DNA of 64,000 bases from Chamaecyparis obtusa (GCA_027943335.1 BSBK01000873.1:925501-989500); one strand, 5' to 3'; numbered from the stretch's first letter, positions 1-12,535 are shown. The notes: generated from the letters alone by a model not told the origin. Numbers and translations: made by a program.

Positions 1-7
1 ATTTGGA

Positions 8-770
8 ATGGAGAACTGTAAACCAGTTAGAACATCTATGGTAACTAGACACAAATTATCTAGCACAAATGAGACTCCTACAGTGGCACAGAAAAAGTAC
101 AGATCCATGATTGGAGGATTGCAATATTTAACTCATACAAGACCAGATATATCACATGCAGTTGGAATTGTTGCAAGATTTCAAGCTGAACCCAGAGAAT
201 CACATTATGCAGCAGTAAAGAGGATACTGAGGTACTTAAGAGGCACAATTGAATATGGATTGTGGTATGAAAAATCTGATGATTTTACCCTATGTGCATA
301 TACAGATGTAGATTGGAGAGGTAGTGTTGATGACAAAAAGAGCACAAGTGGTGGACCATTTTTCCTTGGAGGAAGATTGGTTTCTTGGTTAAGCAAGAAG
401 CAGAACTGTATTTCACAAAGCACAACAGAAGCAGAATATGTGGCAGTAGCAAACAATTGTAATCAGATAATTTGGATAAAACAGATGCTGAAGGATATTG
501 GAATAAAATTTGTTGAGCCTCTTGTTATACATTGTGATAACACCAACACAGTTAGTATGTCTAAGAATCTTGTACTACATTCTAAGACAAAGCATATAGA
601 AATAAAGTATCATGTAGTGAGAGAAAGTGGCAGCAAAAGAAGTCAGACTTGAGTATATAAGTATGGAAGAGCAAATTGCAGATATATTTACAAAACCTTT
701 GCCTAAGGATACATTTGAGTATCTGAGAGGTATGCTTGGGGTTATGCCTCAGCCTACTTTTAAGAAGTGA
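8..770 (+). pseudogene. Copia reverse transcriptase C-terminus and RNase H (3' end of pol), frameshifted
   Basis: This is the last part of a Ty1/copia polyprotein, which copies and integrates the element. The seen frame contains the Copia signatures QYLTHTRPDI, RILRYLRGTIEYGLW and AYTDVDW (the RNase H aspartate), then STTEAEY and HCDNT, followed by SKTKHIE. The frame runs to a stop at 650-652. Around 620-630 a single-base shift moves the coding signal to another frame, where IADIFTKPLPKDTFEYLRGM (positions 674-733) is read to a stop near 770. One frameshift therefore inactivates the C-terminus. The N-terminal part lies outside the window. It is closely related in wording to the Copia element at 43087-50000, so they probably belong to one lineage. 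Family assignment is secure; exact lineage is not. Confidence 0.93.
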
Positions 771-1145
771 TGCAAATTGTTGCATCCATCGAGTGGTATA
801 TGAGCTCTATCTTTCTTCTAGACTGCATGGTGGTACTTCCTCTATGGGGGAGTATGTGTATCTGAGCTAAGTCATGAGGACTCTAGTGAATGTATTTTCT
901 GAAAAGTGTCTTTTGACATTGAAATTATTGTTGACATAATGATGAAACATCTGTTATTGATGTCAATGGGGGAGAAGTATACATGAAAAAACATCTATTG
1001 GAGAGAATTGAATAGGAAAACGAAGCAAGATTTGATTGATGAAGAGGACTTGAAGTATTTTCAAAGCAGCAATGTTGCAGTGTTGGTATTCATGGAACTT
1101 GGATGTTTTTTCATCTATCTTGCCATCAATGCCAATGGGGGATAT
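771..1145 (+). other. Copia 3' untranslated region with polypurine tracts
   Basis: This is the non-coding stretch between the end of pol and the 3' LTR. It ends in a polypurine tract (aatgggggatat, 1134-1145) directly before the LTR start TGTTAG. Similar G-runs occur at 843-852 and 965-974, and another lies just inside the LTR at 1171-1182. The PPT primes plus-strand DNA synthesis in this class of element. No gene is seen here. Confidence 0.75.
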
Positions 1146-2346
1146 TGTTAGGAATGAATGCTGAATATATCCTATGGGGGAGTATTCGTAGCCATTCTGT
1201 AACAGTTGTTGTTGCATTCATGACTATGATTGGCATTGATGTCAACACAATGATGTACTGATGATTAGCAGAGAAGCAGACAGTGTTTGAGTTAGCGCAC
1301 ATGGAATATTGAAGATGAAGCTATGCAGAGTTGAAGACTTACTCTATGATGTTATATAAGATCGTGGTTAAGAGCGCGTACAAAAATTCATTTATTCATG
1401 ACAGTTATGTGGAGATTAGTGGAAGCAGTTTTCAGGCAGTGTTCCTGAGTAGCGGTTTGTGGAAATCAGATGATATCTCCTAATCGGGATTGAATCTGAT
1501 CATGCGAAGTTGAAAAGAAGTTGAAGACATAATGATAGTGATGTGGATGTGAGCACAAGGTCCGAGGTCACACAAGTGAAGAATTATCTTAATTGGAAGC
1601 CGACAGTTTTGTGTAATTTTGATGTAACGTGTGGAAGATTTTATTTTGTAATTTGTATGCCGACTCATTTGTAATTATTTGAGTGTGGTATAAAGGAAGG
1701 AATGTTTTCCTTATTGTAATATGTAATTGTGTATTGTATTTGAAAGTGAATTGTGAAATTGTGCAATACTTGTTGGAAGAGGATATGCGAAGTATAGAGA
1801 TTTGGTATTGAGATCTGATGAAGCAGTTGGTGCAGTTTGGCATAGTCAGAGAAGGAGTATTGAGTTGTTGAGATCAATAATCTTTTGGTATTATTATGTT
1901 GAGTAATACAAAAATTAGTTGGATAGTGTGTTCAATGATCTTACACCTGAAGCTGTTTGGGTAGTGGGTCCTTCTGTGTTCCATAACTCCTAACAGAGTT
2001 AAAATCTTTTAGCAGGGATTCAAAGTCTCCTAACAGGGACTGATATGTACTAAATGTATTTCATAAGACTCCTAACAGAGTCCATCCTCTCACAAGGAAC
2101 TTTCATATTAGTGCATCTTTTTTGGGCATCATTCCCACTAGAGTTTACTCTTTGATCAAGAGGTTCCCTAGTTAACATATCTTGTGTTATGGTGTTGATG
2201 TGTATGTATATCTTTCTATGGTTGTTGATTACATTGCTTACATGGTTAAAATCTACTGAAGTTGATAAAAGTTGTATTTATCTGATAACTGATTCAGCCC
2301 CCACCAACCCCCTCTCAGTTATCTTGGTGGACTTTACTTTCTAACA
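1146..2346 (+). repeat. 3' LTR of Copia element 1
   Basis: This 1201-bp LTR starts TGTTAGGAATG right after the PPT and ends CTTTCTAACA, so the ends form the short inverted repeat TGTTAG/CTAACA. A TATA-like box (tataaagg) is at 1689-1696. The terminal segment has the same layout as the LTR end of Copia element 2: a C-rich run, then 'tcagtt', then 'gtggact', then 'ctaaca'. The 5' LTR is outside the window, so the TSD cannot be checked. Confidence 0.85.
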
Positions 2347-3065
2347 CTTCTTTCAGAGATAACTGGCTTCTCACTATACCTGCAGGAGGTATATGTTCCC
2401 AGAAAGAGCCACTTTTGGAGCCTTTGAATTTTTTCATTTCTAAAGCACCAGATCAATTCCAAAGGGATCAAAGTACAAGGATCAGCAATGGGACAGGCTT
2501 CAAAGTCACATTTCTTTCAAACAGCTCGCTTTCAAGAAATTTTCGCCATTTCACAAGACAACCTTTTAAGGGATGGCAAAATAGCGATTTTTTGCTATTT
2601 CGAGACGTGCAGTTCACATGGGCAGCGAATTAGTGATTTTTTATTGTTTCATGGGAGGCATTTTTTGTGCAAGAAGAATTGGCGATTTTTTGCCATTTCG
2701 CAAGTAATGCTAAAGTAGGTCTCCGATTTGGCGAAAAATGGTTTTCATTAATGTAAAGGTGGTAGATGGAACATTTCAAGATGAATGAGTACATTTCTCA
2801 CATTTGGAGCTTCTTGGATCAGAGTGCACATTTAATGAGAATCTAATATATAATTAAGTGGAAATATATTTTTTGCATTCACGTAGCTGAGGAGTGCAGG
2901 TCTTATAGCTCTATTGGGTAAAGCTTCTTCATTCAGAATGGTTGAGGTGAATATTATAGCTATGGACTGGTGAATGCAGTAAGTACTTAAAATCTCTCCA
3001 CTTGTTTATTTCCCTCTTTTAAAAAAATCCCTAAAAAGAAAGAATATGTTATAATTAAGAAGGAA
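2347..3065. other. Intergenic stretch with short hairpin repeats
   Basis: No convincing gene is seen. At 2580-2700 a short motif recurs three times (gatttttt flanked by complementary arms): AATAGC/GCTATT at 2580-2599, a diverged copy near 2630-2650, and TGGC/GCCA at 2680-2694. The reading frames over this stretch are short and look like chance. Confidence 0.5.
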
Positions 3066-6000
3066 ATGCTTGTTAAGAAAGAAGTAGAGGTCAAAAGGAA
3101 TGCCCAAGCATATTTATCCCCGCAACCACTTCTATTTAGTTTACCTAGGTCTGCAATTGGAGGTATTAAGAACTTGTTTTTAGACATATGTCATGAGTAT
3201 AGAGATGTAAATATTCCCATCATAGGTCAATCGCTATTTTGGTTCTTTTATGTGAACAAAGATGAAAAAGAAGCTAGAAGCATGGCTTGGAATTTAGATT
3301 TGGGCAAGGTAGTTGTCCCTAATGTGTTCATAGATGTCGATTAGATAGATGCATTGGTTGAAAATTATGAGCCTAGGACACCGACAATAAGAAAATTGAA
3401 TGGGGAGCCCTTGCTAGTCATAACCTGGTTGTGTATAGAAGATGGCTTCGGGTTGAGTAGACAAGCCCTAACAAAGATTGATATAGAGAGTTTCAGTACT
3501 GACTTTGAAAGGGTGGTTAAAAGATTAGGGTTCAGAGAAATTGCCTATTTCAGGAGAAGAGGGGATGATAACAAGGTGATGCCTATTAACAATAAGGGTC
3601 CACACCCAGTTACAGACTTCATGGGTTTCTTTCAGAATACTTATTTCGCATGGTCTCAGGTGTGTGGCGAAGATGAAAGGCCTCAGAAGCCCTTGGCATT
3701 TTTGTATATGTGCATGTGGATCCAAAACCCCAATTGTTATTTGGAGTTTGATTTCTCTATTGAAATTGAAAGATCTCTACATCAACAATTGTCAAAATGG
3801 AAAACTACTAAATCATTCAAAAATTATTCTCTATTATGCCACCTTCTTCTATGTCGAAACAAAGAAGAGTTCAACCACTCTTTGAAGTTGACTACTCATG
3901 ACTGACATGGGAATAAGTTGCCAGTACAACTATGGTGCAGGTCTTGGGATAAGAATAGTAAGGATTGTCACTATATCCAGTTCCATGATGTGTTTGTAGT
4001 ATGGATCTTAAGGCTTATTGGATGTCAAAGGGGAAGGGTGCCACAAAACATCAAGTCCATGCTTAGACCCAAGGAGTATTTCCTTGATAAGGGATATAAT
4101 TACAATTTTGGTGATTGGATATGTAGACCTAAATACACCTTAATTAGGATCTATGGGTGCAGGCAACAACCTCAAAAGTTACCTATCTATGTGTCTGAAA
4201 GAATAGGGTTCTTGAAGTTCATATGGAAGATGCTATGGTTGGAAAGGGATGTGATAAGCAATAGGCGAAAAGGAACATTCTTACCCCATGTAGTGAAATT
4301 TGTTGGATATACAATTGCTGCCAACATGTTGGATGAAGTGCATAATTATATCATAAAGAATTACAGATTAACTAGTGAGTTGGCTAGCGAATATGACCCT
4401 AAGGGACATCAAATGTTTTGTGGCTAGGTTTAGGCACCTGTTTAACATTGATGAAGATGTTATAAGAAATGTTGATGAAATATTGACCATTATCCAAAAA
4501 ATGAATAAATGGGGTATTGTGTCTAAGCTTGAAGAAGAAAGGTTGAAGAAGGGATTATTGAGGTTCCATGATGAAGAAGATCTCAAGGTCCTACGGATAG
4601 AAAAATGTATTGAAGACTTTGAGAAATTGTATGAGAAACAACAAGAACAAGGACTTAAAGGAGTTGAAAAAACAGTGATTCCTCCTAGAAAGAGAAGAAA
4701 ACTAGTACTTCAAGATTCTTATTCAGACTCCACTCTCCCAACACTACAACAACAAGCAGTAACACCATTGGTTTTATATTTGGACTTAGATGAGGAATGT
4801 GATTCAACCAATGTGCTTCATATCTTGAGTGGATTAAGAGAAGAGAGGGAGATAGGACCAGCATCTCCACTTCATGCTTTCCAAGAAGAGAGTCATGGCT
4901 ATAATGCCCAAACCCATGAAGATGAACCTCTGATGGATTTGAATGATGAAAGGGAAGCTATATCCATTACGTTCTTGAAGAGAGATGATTTCATGAGGAC
5001 CCGAGAATTCAAGGATTTATGGATCCAATACAAGATGAAGGATTTAAAATAAAAGAAAAGGAATAGGCTCATGTGAACTGATGAGTCTGAACATGAAACT
5101 ATAGTTAAGCAAATGATTGATGAGCTCAATCTTGATAATATCACTTGCACTATTAAGGAGGCTAGGGATATGATGATGAGGAGTAGTATGTTAATTGTGC
5201 CAGGGCTTACCTTGAAGGAGTTGTTCTTACTAGATAAGGTTAGGAAGCAAGATAACCCAAACTTTGTATCTAAATTTGACTCTTTAGAAAAGATTGGAGG
5301 GTTGGGGTTCAATCCCAAAACTAAAACCTTGGCTACATGGGCGAGCTTCAAAGGGGATAGTAAGCCAAAACTAATTGATATATCAAAGGGAGTAGAAGGG
5401 ATGACAATAGTACAAACAGTTGACAGTGCAAACCCATTAGTTATATTTAAAGATGGTGATGATGGAGAATGAATTGTTGTAGTATAAGAACTCAGCATCT
5501 AACAGGACATTATTGGCTCCAAAAGTTGTTACACAAGTTTTAGAAAGTTTGCAACAAATGGATAAGGATTTTGACAAACAAAAAGATGTCTATAAGGATT
5601 GTGATTGTAAGGATTTAGAGGAGATACTATCTTTCAGAGTGAAATGTGTGTGGAAATGTTGTGATGAAGTCCATGTAGGATAAAACAGCCTTGTATACAT
5701 GAAAAATTACTTCAAAGAAAAAAAACCAAAGTTGCAAGAGTTAATCCGGAAGTGGAGGCCTTCCCAATTTGGACTTAGTCAAGTTCGCGAAGTTACAAGG
5801 AGAGACCTAGATGTTCCTCCATAAATTAAATCAATTGTGCAAATGATAGAAGCCATATCAAGTAATTTAAGTTATATTGAACATGAGGAGGATAAGGTAA
5901 CTCAGAGAATGACTTCATTCATTTGAAATAGTCAGTGGTCAATCCGAAGATAGTTGATCAGAATGGCATGGTAAAAGATATACAGGAATGGAAATTAGAA

Positions 6001-6290
6001 TTTGAGGAATTGCCTTGAAAGATTGTTAATTGATTGAAAGGGGAAGATGATTGTAATATTGGTAGATTCAGCGATGTTCCCGACAAGATTATTTATGTGG
6101 AAGTCAAGTTCACCAGATTCCAGGCTGAAACCTGTGTGATCACTGGGAAGAAATAGCTATGACTTAATGTTGATTATTTCTAAAATTTTGCGCTTCAAGT
6201 GGTTAACACATGTTCATGTTGCAGAAAGGGTAATAGAATATTGAGGAAGCCTGATGAGTTGCCAAAAAAGGTTTCCGACGAGGAAACAGT
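3066..6290 (+). pseudogene. Decayed long coding region of unknown family
   Basis: A long coding-like stretch with several breaks. One frame holds 3066-4427 with in-frame stops at 3342-3344 and 3903-3905. Near 4420 the signal shifts frame and continues as 4375-5052 and 5113-5472, again with stops between. Shorter coding-like pieces (for example around 5540-5690 and 5700-5820) continue to about 6290. Recognisable wording includes PHPVTDFMGFFQNTYFAW, PLAFLYMCMW and PKEYFLDKGYNYNFGDW, then a charged, probably helical stretch (KLEEERLKKGLLRFHDEEDL). I do not recognise the family. No RT, integrase, protease or zinc-knuckle motif is visible. It could be a gene carried by a large non-autonomous retroelement or a degenerate host gene; the sequence does not decide. 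Confidence 0.6.
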
Positions 6291-8125
6291 CGTATAGGAT
6301 TAATTTTCTTTATGTTTTAGTTTTAGTTTATTTGTCTTATTATAATTTAGACACTCTCAGTTGCAAGTAGTTATCTTATAGGAATAGTTGTGTCGGTTGG
6401 AAGGTTGTTTGCATCACATTGATTTTGTATAAGATGGGATACCATAACCGACACTGGAGATAGAGGCTAATATGATAGACATAATATTACTATGATGGTA
6501 GTACTATAGGTAGATAATATGTATGGAAAGTGACTACAACCGAAGTGTGGATCAATTGTATTCACGTTTTTTATTAATACAAAGAAAACCTAATTTTTTT
6601 CCAAGGTTGAGGAAGTAAGTTCATTGTTTTTTATTGGATTGGTCCTGTGCATTTTCAGTTTCAAGAATTTCCTCTTTACTATTAGATGTCGGAGAATTGA
6701 AGTTTTAAATATTGATTTTTGAGTATCAAGTGTTGTATACGAGTCTCTCATCTATACAGTTCCTTGTCTAATTGGTTTCCTGCCAAGGAATTAAACTCAT
6801 TTAGAGTAAAATAAATATTATAACTAATTCATCCTTGATGTCATGGAGGAGGGAATATGAAGTTAAATTGTAGAGTATACATGAGGGTTCAAACAAAGCT
6901 TGACTAAATTCTACCCAATTAGTTGGATAAGGGACTGGATTGTGTATTTTCTCAAAGAAGGTTTTTTACATTGCAAGAGCATTGAAGTTCTTTCATTTTA
7001 TTCATGTGTATTTGAAACTATCAGTGCATAATATCATATATAAATCATTCTTTACATACACCACATTTTAAAGCATTCAAACACAAACAAGAAATATTTC
7101 CTACCTTGATCAATCTCAAGAACCTTTTCCCACTTTTTGAGAAATCATTCAAAATTTAAATTCTCTATATAAAGGCACCTTAGTGTTTGGCATGAGGATT
7201 TAACCACCTAGTTCTAGCGAAGCCTATAGTGTAGGGGAATTAGATTACTCTCATTCGTTGGCCAAGACTGATTGAAGCAATACTATAGGAGAATTGGCAA
7301 AGCTCTTGGATTTCCAATGTGCGGTTTTGGGAACCAACAGAATGTCAGTACTTTCTCTGCATTTGGTGCTATGGAACATTTTTTTCTTTCAAGATCAATT
7401 CTCTGTGATTTTCATTTCAAGTAAATGAATGTTATCTTAAATCTTCTTATGAAAGAATTATTTTTGTCATAGTAGTTTGACAAACAAGATTCATTTGATA
7501 CTTCCTTATCCTTATCCTTATCATTCTTGTTTGATTGGTCTTTTAAAGAAAAAGTTAAATTCAATTAGATTGATTGCTGTGCAAAAAACAATTAAATGGT
7601 ATTGAGGGTTAAATTAGCCGATAGTTTCATCCCAGTGGTGAGTTTAAAGATTGCCTCACAGGGTTATACATGAAGGTCTAGAGAAGGGTGACTCTATAGC
7701 TTAAAAGAAAAGAAGGCACTGGTCTGATACATATAATTTCATTCAGAAAATAATCAAATTATAGTGGGAAAGGCTAAAGATAGATGGAAGAAAAAAGAAA
7801 TCAGAAATCATAATAGTTGTAGATCAAAATTGAAGAAGCAAAAGTTGAGGAAGAATAATCAGAAAAGTTAGAAGAAATCAAGTAAAGAGTAAACAAATTA
7901 GTTTATTTCAAATACAAGCCACTTTGAAGTAGAAACTAGAAGCAAAAGATACAAGATACAATCTGCTATAAAAAACATTAGCTTGAAGAATCAATTGGTG
8001 AATAGGTGCACCTGCCTAGGTCCTACAGAGTCTGAGTGTACGGGAAGTTGACCTCAATCTGGTTATTCTCATTAGTTGGCCAAGTTAATTGAGAACCAAC
8101 ACATTCTTTATCTAAACAAGATCAT
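6291..8125. other. Non-coding AT-rich stretch
   Basis: No gene is seen. A perfect 9-bp inverted repeat, gtgtcggtt at 6390-6398 and aaccgacac at 6446-6454, could form a stem with a 47-nt loop. The phrase 'ctcattagttggccaag' near 8068 has a close relative near 7250. The stretch may include leader or LTR remnants of the element ending at 10633, but I found no matching 5' LTR. Confidence 0.5.
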
Positions 8126-8359
8126 ATGTTGTTGTGGCTTCTCAAATCACACTTGATCACTCTTCCTCCTCCCACACAAAAGAAACTTTGTATAAATGAC
8201 AAAAAAAGACACTATTTTTGTGCATATCATCAAGTGTTGGGTCATTCTACTAGTGAATGTAAGGCCTTATCAAAGAAAATACAACTTCATGAATCGGGTG
8301 TCATCAATCATTCATCTTTTGATACACTATCTTCTTATATGCATGACAAGCAATATTGA
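8126..8359 (+). pseudogene. Gypsy-type gag zinc-knuckle relic
   Basis: A 77-codon frame contains YFCAYHQVLGHSTSECKAL, a C-x2-H-x4-H-x4-C metal-binding pattern followed by an ALxxxI-like tail. This is the form found in gag of Tat/Athila-type gypsy elements, where it binds the element's RNA. No protease or polymerase follows. The sequence passes into minisatellites and then a PPT and LTR, so the element is either internally deleted or a non-autonomous derivative. Confidence 0.55.
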
Positions 8360-8403
8360 GGTTTACCTCCATTCTATCCTTTCTACATATCTATTTTAGA
8401 ATC

Positions 8404-8549
8404 TTATCTTGTCTCATCTACCCTTGTGGAGGCCAATCTATTATCTTATTTCATCTGCCTTTTTGGGGACCAATCCAGTATCTTGTTTCATCTTCCCTTG
8501 TGGGAGGCAATTCATTGTCTATTTGTTTGCCTTTGTGGGGGCCAAATCA
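8404..8549 (+). repeat. 37-bp tandem repeat, four units
   Basis: Four consecutive units, the first three 37 bp and the last 35 bp, share the pattern 'tatcttgtttcatct', then 'cccttgtggg', then 'gccaatc'. Unit starts are 8404, 8441, 8478 and 8515. The array directly follows the gag relic and sits in what would be the 3' untranslated part of the element. Confidence 0.8.
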
Positions 8550-8575
8550 TTATCTTAGTGTCTCGATCTTTTCCT

Positions 8576-8800
8576 TATCATACGCATATCTAGCTTATGC
8601 TATGCATACTGACATGATCTAAAGTCACCCTATCACATGTCTATCTAGCACTCGCTACACATATCGGTGCACCATCTAAAGCCTCCCTATCACATGATTA
8701 TCTCGATTTGTCTATGCATGTCAGAGCATAATCAAAATTTCCATATTGTATGGTTATCTAGCATAACACAAATTGCTACCTATACCGGCGTAATTTCCTT
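8576..8800 (+). repeat. Degenerate ~56-bp tandem repeat, about four units
   Basis: Units of 55-57 bp begin with 'tatcacatg' and contain 'tatctagc' and 'gctatgcat', closing with a pyrimidine-rich 'cctccc'-like end. They are diverged but in register. They form a second minisatellite right beside the 37-bp array and distinct from it. Confidence 0.6.
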
Positions 8801-9396
8801 GATAGTGGCTCACTTCCATTGTGAAGTTTGTTATATTGAGTGTCTATTTCATTAGTTGATTTCCTCCATAGCAAGGTTGGTGCTACTAATGATGATCATT
8901 TGCATGACTCCTAATGATAGATCAAGCTAATGTCTTAGTCATGTGTTGTATATTTGACATTAGTTACTTCTCTATCTATCGGTTGCATTCTTCCTTGAAG
9001 CAATCAATCCTAAAATTCTTCTCTCCTTGTTTAGAATTCCTCTATGTGTTGTTTCTTGTATTTTAAGGATGATGCAGTGTATTGACTACTTTTTTCATTG
9101 AGGTCTCTTTCACATTGTTGACTCAAAGCTTTAGTTTGTTTGTTGTGTGTTCTTATGTGTGCTAACCCCACAAATTTTTGGTTTCCATGTACCAATCTTG
9201 TTGTCTTGAGCAACTTTTTCTCTCTAATACATTTGTCTTACAAGTCTTCACCCTGGGGACATATTATTAAAGTTCGATGGGTTATATGCTTCATCTAAAG
9301 TATCATTTTGGCATCATGATATTATTTATTTTTAGTAAATTTCCTTCAATGTGTATATTCATTTAGATTCATAAGCCCACTAAAGTGGAGGCAAAA
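8801..9396 (+). other. Element 3' untranslated region ending in PPT
   Basis: No gene is seen. The stretch ends with a purine tract (taaagtggaggcaaaa, 9381-9396) directly before a TG that begins a probable LTR. The PPT resembles that of the young element at 50732-60658 (aaagaggggcaaa). Confidence 0.5.
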
Positions 9397-10633
9397 TGTA
9401 GACTCAAAAATTGAATACCCCTATTTGTAATTTAGGCCACACTTTTGTAACCACTTTAGTGTCCATTCCCTTAGTATTTGTGTAGGTCCATTTCATCCCT
9501 TGCATCAACCTTTTCCTCTCAAGATGCTCAAAATCCTTATCGGCAACTATCTTCCAATGTCACCTATGGATGAGCCGCATGTTTCTTTCACCATTTATCA
9601 TTTTTTAGTATGATTCGTTTGGACACTATCGCGCCACATGGACGTCTGTGTTGCGCATTTGTCCTGCAACATCTTAATGTTTAGATGTCAGTCTTACACA
9701 TGTTTTCCACTTGTCACTTGCTTTTGTTAGTGGAACAACCCATAATCTTCTAAAACAACCTAAAAGCCTCTTTTGCCCTTTTTAAATTCATGCTTTCGCC
9801 CCCATTCAAGCGCTCTAACTTCTTCAAGCTTCTCTCTTGCTCATAATATTTGCATTCTCTTGTTAGATCATTTTGCTATAGTGATCTCTAATTTGCTACA
9901 ACACTCTCTTACAACAAAATATGTATCTATCTTGGCTCTCCCAAGCCTATCTAGTAATGTCTCTCCATTTCTTTTGCGTCTTTGAGCATCTTGGGATTTA
10001 TTGCATCCCTTGCCTATTATTTTATCTCATGTAACAGGGGTTTTCCTTTATCAAGTGGGGTTTGTTTCTATTATGTTATCATTCATTTGTCTTTTAATTT
10101 ATCTATCTATCTATCTATCTATCTATGTGGCTACTCTGGAGGTGGAAACACCAAAATAGAGACTTGACTGAGGCAAGTCTTCAAACACCCCCAAACATTT
10201 TTCCTCTCTTGTGTGTGTTCAAGCTTATCGGAAGCATTCAAACATTGCTTATGTTTTGTTGATTTCCTCTTTATTCATATCTACCACTTAATATCTTTTA
10301 TTGACTTTTTGACTTTTGGGTTTTGCAAGTGTTCCAAAGCACAGACCAGGATTTTCTCTACATTTTGAGTATTTTTAGCCACAGTTTGTATGAAACTACA
10401 GTGCATCGCACAGACATTTGTGTGTTTCATCGGTGTTCTTGGTTGAGAGGCCCATGTTTGGAACAAAGGATCTTTGTCGTCTCGTCTTCCCATTTCTACA
10501 ATCAAGATATTTGTTCTCCATATCTATAAATAAACACCTTCACCAATTCAACTAGTATGAAGATATTTGAATGTATGTTGTGAACCTAGCTCTCAAGGGA
10601 ATATAGTTTTCCTGTCGCAAGGTCAAATTTACA
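9397..10633 (+). repeat. Probable 3' LTR of a gypsy-like remnant
   Basis: Starts TGTAGACTC after the PPT and ends near TTTACA, giving TGTA/TACA ends. A TATA-like 'tctataaataa' lies at about 10525-10535, where a promoter would sit in an LTR of this length (~1.24 kb). A (atct)n microsatellite lies at 10101-10126. No second copy is in the window, so the right boundary and the LTR nature are inferred. Confidence 0.45.
10101..10126 (+). repeat. (ATCT)n microsatellite
   Basis: Six and a half uninterrupted ATCT units. Confidence 0.95.
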
Positions 10634-12171
10634 CCATTACATTTCCTAATGCGAAAAATCAATGGAACTCATGGATGAGTCAAAACAATATTTAGATGTA
10701 GCAATAGATAATATGGAAAATAATTCCTCAATGCAAGGTATGTGACTACATTGCTCATTCCCAAATGATGGTGTCTCACAAGAAGTCTTAGTGAGACCAT
10801 ATAATGGTTCTACAAGTATTGGAACTAAAGCCTCAAGTAATATAATACCACACAGAAAGAAGAGTTTTCTCCATCTTGATACTTTTATGATAGATATAAT
10901 TATCTTATGTATGCATTTTTTTGCGAGAATGTCCACATGTGATATTAGGTTGCATGGTTTCTCTTCTCATATTAATTTTAAGAGAAAGCATTTCCTCACA
11001 TGGAGTTTATTACTTCACATTTTCTAGGGGGTCACATAATGTCTCATCTTCTCTCCTATTGGAGGAATGCTATTGTACTTGTGGTAGAAGTAGTCCTTAG
11101 GGGATCATCATGAGTCCTATCAGTTCTCTTCTTCTTCTAGTACATTTCAATGCATTTGTATCATCTATTTTCAAGAGGTATTTTGGTCCCACTACGTTTT
11201 CTTTTTCTAGATGTTTTATGCAACATTTGTACATTGGTAGCTTTGTCATGGTCTGTTCATGGTCCCAATATTTTTGTTTGAGCATTATTATTCCCTTTAA
11301 CTTAGGTCTTAGGTGTCATTATCTAGAAGTCAATTATAATGGGCCATGTTCACCTCATTTACTTTTAGTCACTTAGGCAATTAATATTTGCATCATGCAT
11401 TTAATATTTGTATCAAGGGTTTGTCATACCCTATCATACTTTTCCTATATAAGCAAGACCTCTCATCGTATATAGCATATTTAACCAATATCCAAGAAAT
11501 GCATTATTATGTGAGTTATCTTGTTCTCTATTTGGAAGCTATTTCATCTAGCAAGGATTTTGGGGGTATTGATGAGTCACCCATCTACTCCTTTAGTAGA
11601 TCTACTCTTTATGTCCCTTTCATATATTTCTATACTTTTGCAATCCTCTTGTTATTGTAGATTTAATTTATTTTCAAGATAATTGTAAAAGAAGACAAAG
11701 TGGAAATGGGGGCATAACAAGCATGACAATGTCTATACTCATTTAGGTGTAGGCATTTTCAACATGTAGTTATGCAAATAAACAATGATTTAATCTTGTG
11801 ACCTACATTTTGTTATTATATGCATCAACCAACTATACTATAGGAGCAATAATACTTTTAACTATAATGAATCACATTTATTTTAAACTAAATGATATTT
11901 TCACATTTTTATCACACATCATGCATACTATAGATACACACATGATGATTGGATATGTATATATTTTATGGACATAAATATATTTGATATAGAGATTAGC
12001 TTTTTTCTTTACAAAAGTCTCTAAGTTAAAATATTGTTTAATCTATTAATATGGGTTGGAAAATTGGAGATCCTTAAGGGTGCAATCCCATGAGGCGGGC
12101 TTTAGGATCTATTTTATGGAGCAAGTGGTCCCATGAAGCCAATAAAAGGTTTGCTATAGGACTAATTGGAA
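10634..12171. other. AT-rich stretch, no gene seen
   Basis: Only short chance frames on both strands. If the phosphatase gene continues beyond its third exon, this could be intron, but I could not find its next exon here. Confidence 0.5.
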
Positions 12172-12176
12172 TCTTA

Positions 12177-12523
12177 TGTTAGAGTAATAGATACATTTGA
12201 CTTTATAATTAAATCATTTTGGTTTAATTACTTAAGTCCTCTATTATTCTTTTTCACTTAAGCTATCTCTTTTAGGTGCATAATAATTAATATTTCTATT
12301 AATTATTATTGCACAACCTAGCTTTTTGGGCTTTAGGGTTTCTATCCTTATAAGTCGCTTTTGTAATTATTTCTTTCATTCTCTCTTAATACATTTTGAG
12401 CTCTGACATTTCTGAGCACAAGAGGGTTTTGTTTTTTCCATATTTTTGCTTCATTCTTTGTGACAAGTTTATTGCATGCAGCTAGATCTTGGAGTTGAAT
12501 CTGATATTTCATTAGTTTCTACA
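12177..12523 (+). repeat. 5' LTR of non-autonomous Copia
   Basis: 347 bp, starting TGTTAGAGTAAT and ending TTTCTACA. Compared by eye with the 3' LTR it has about 13 mismatches and no indels (about 96% identity), so the insertion is not very recent. Confidence 0.93.
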
Positions 12524-12535
12524 TGGTATCAAAGC
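12524..12535 (+). promoter_or_regulatory. Primer-binding site
   Basis: tggtatcaaagc directly follows the LTR and is close to the plant initiator-methionine tRNA complement (tggtatcagagc) used by most Copia elements. Confidence 0.85.
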
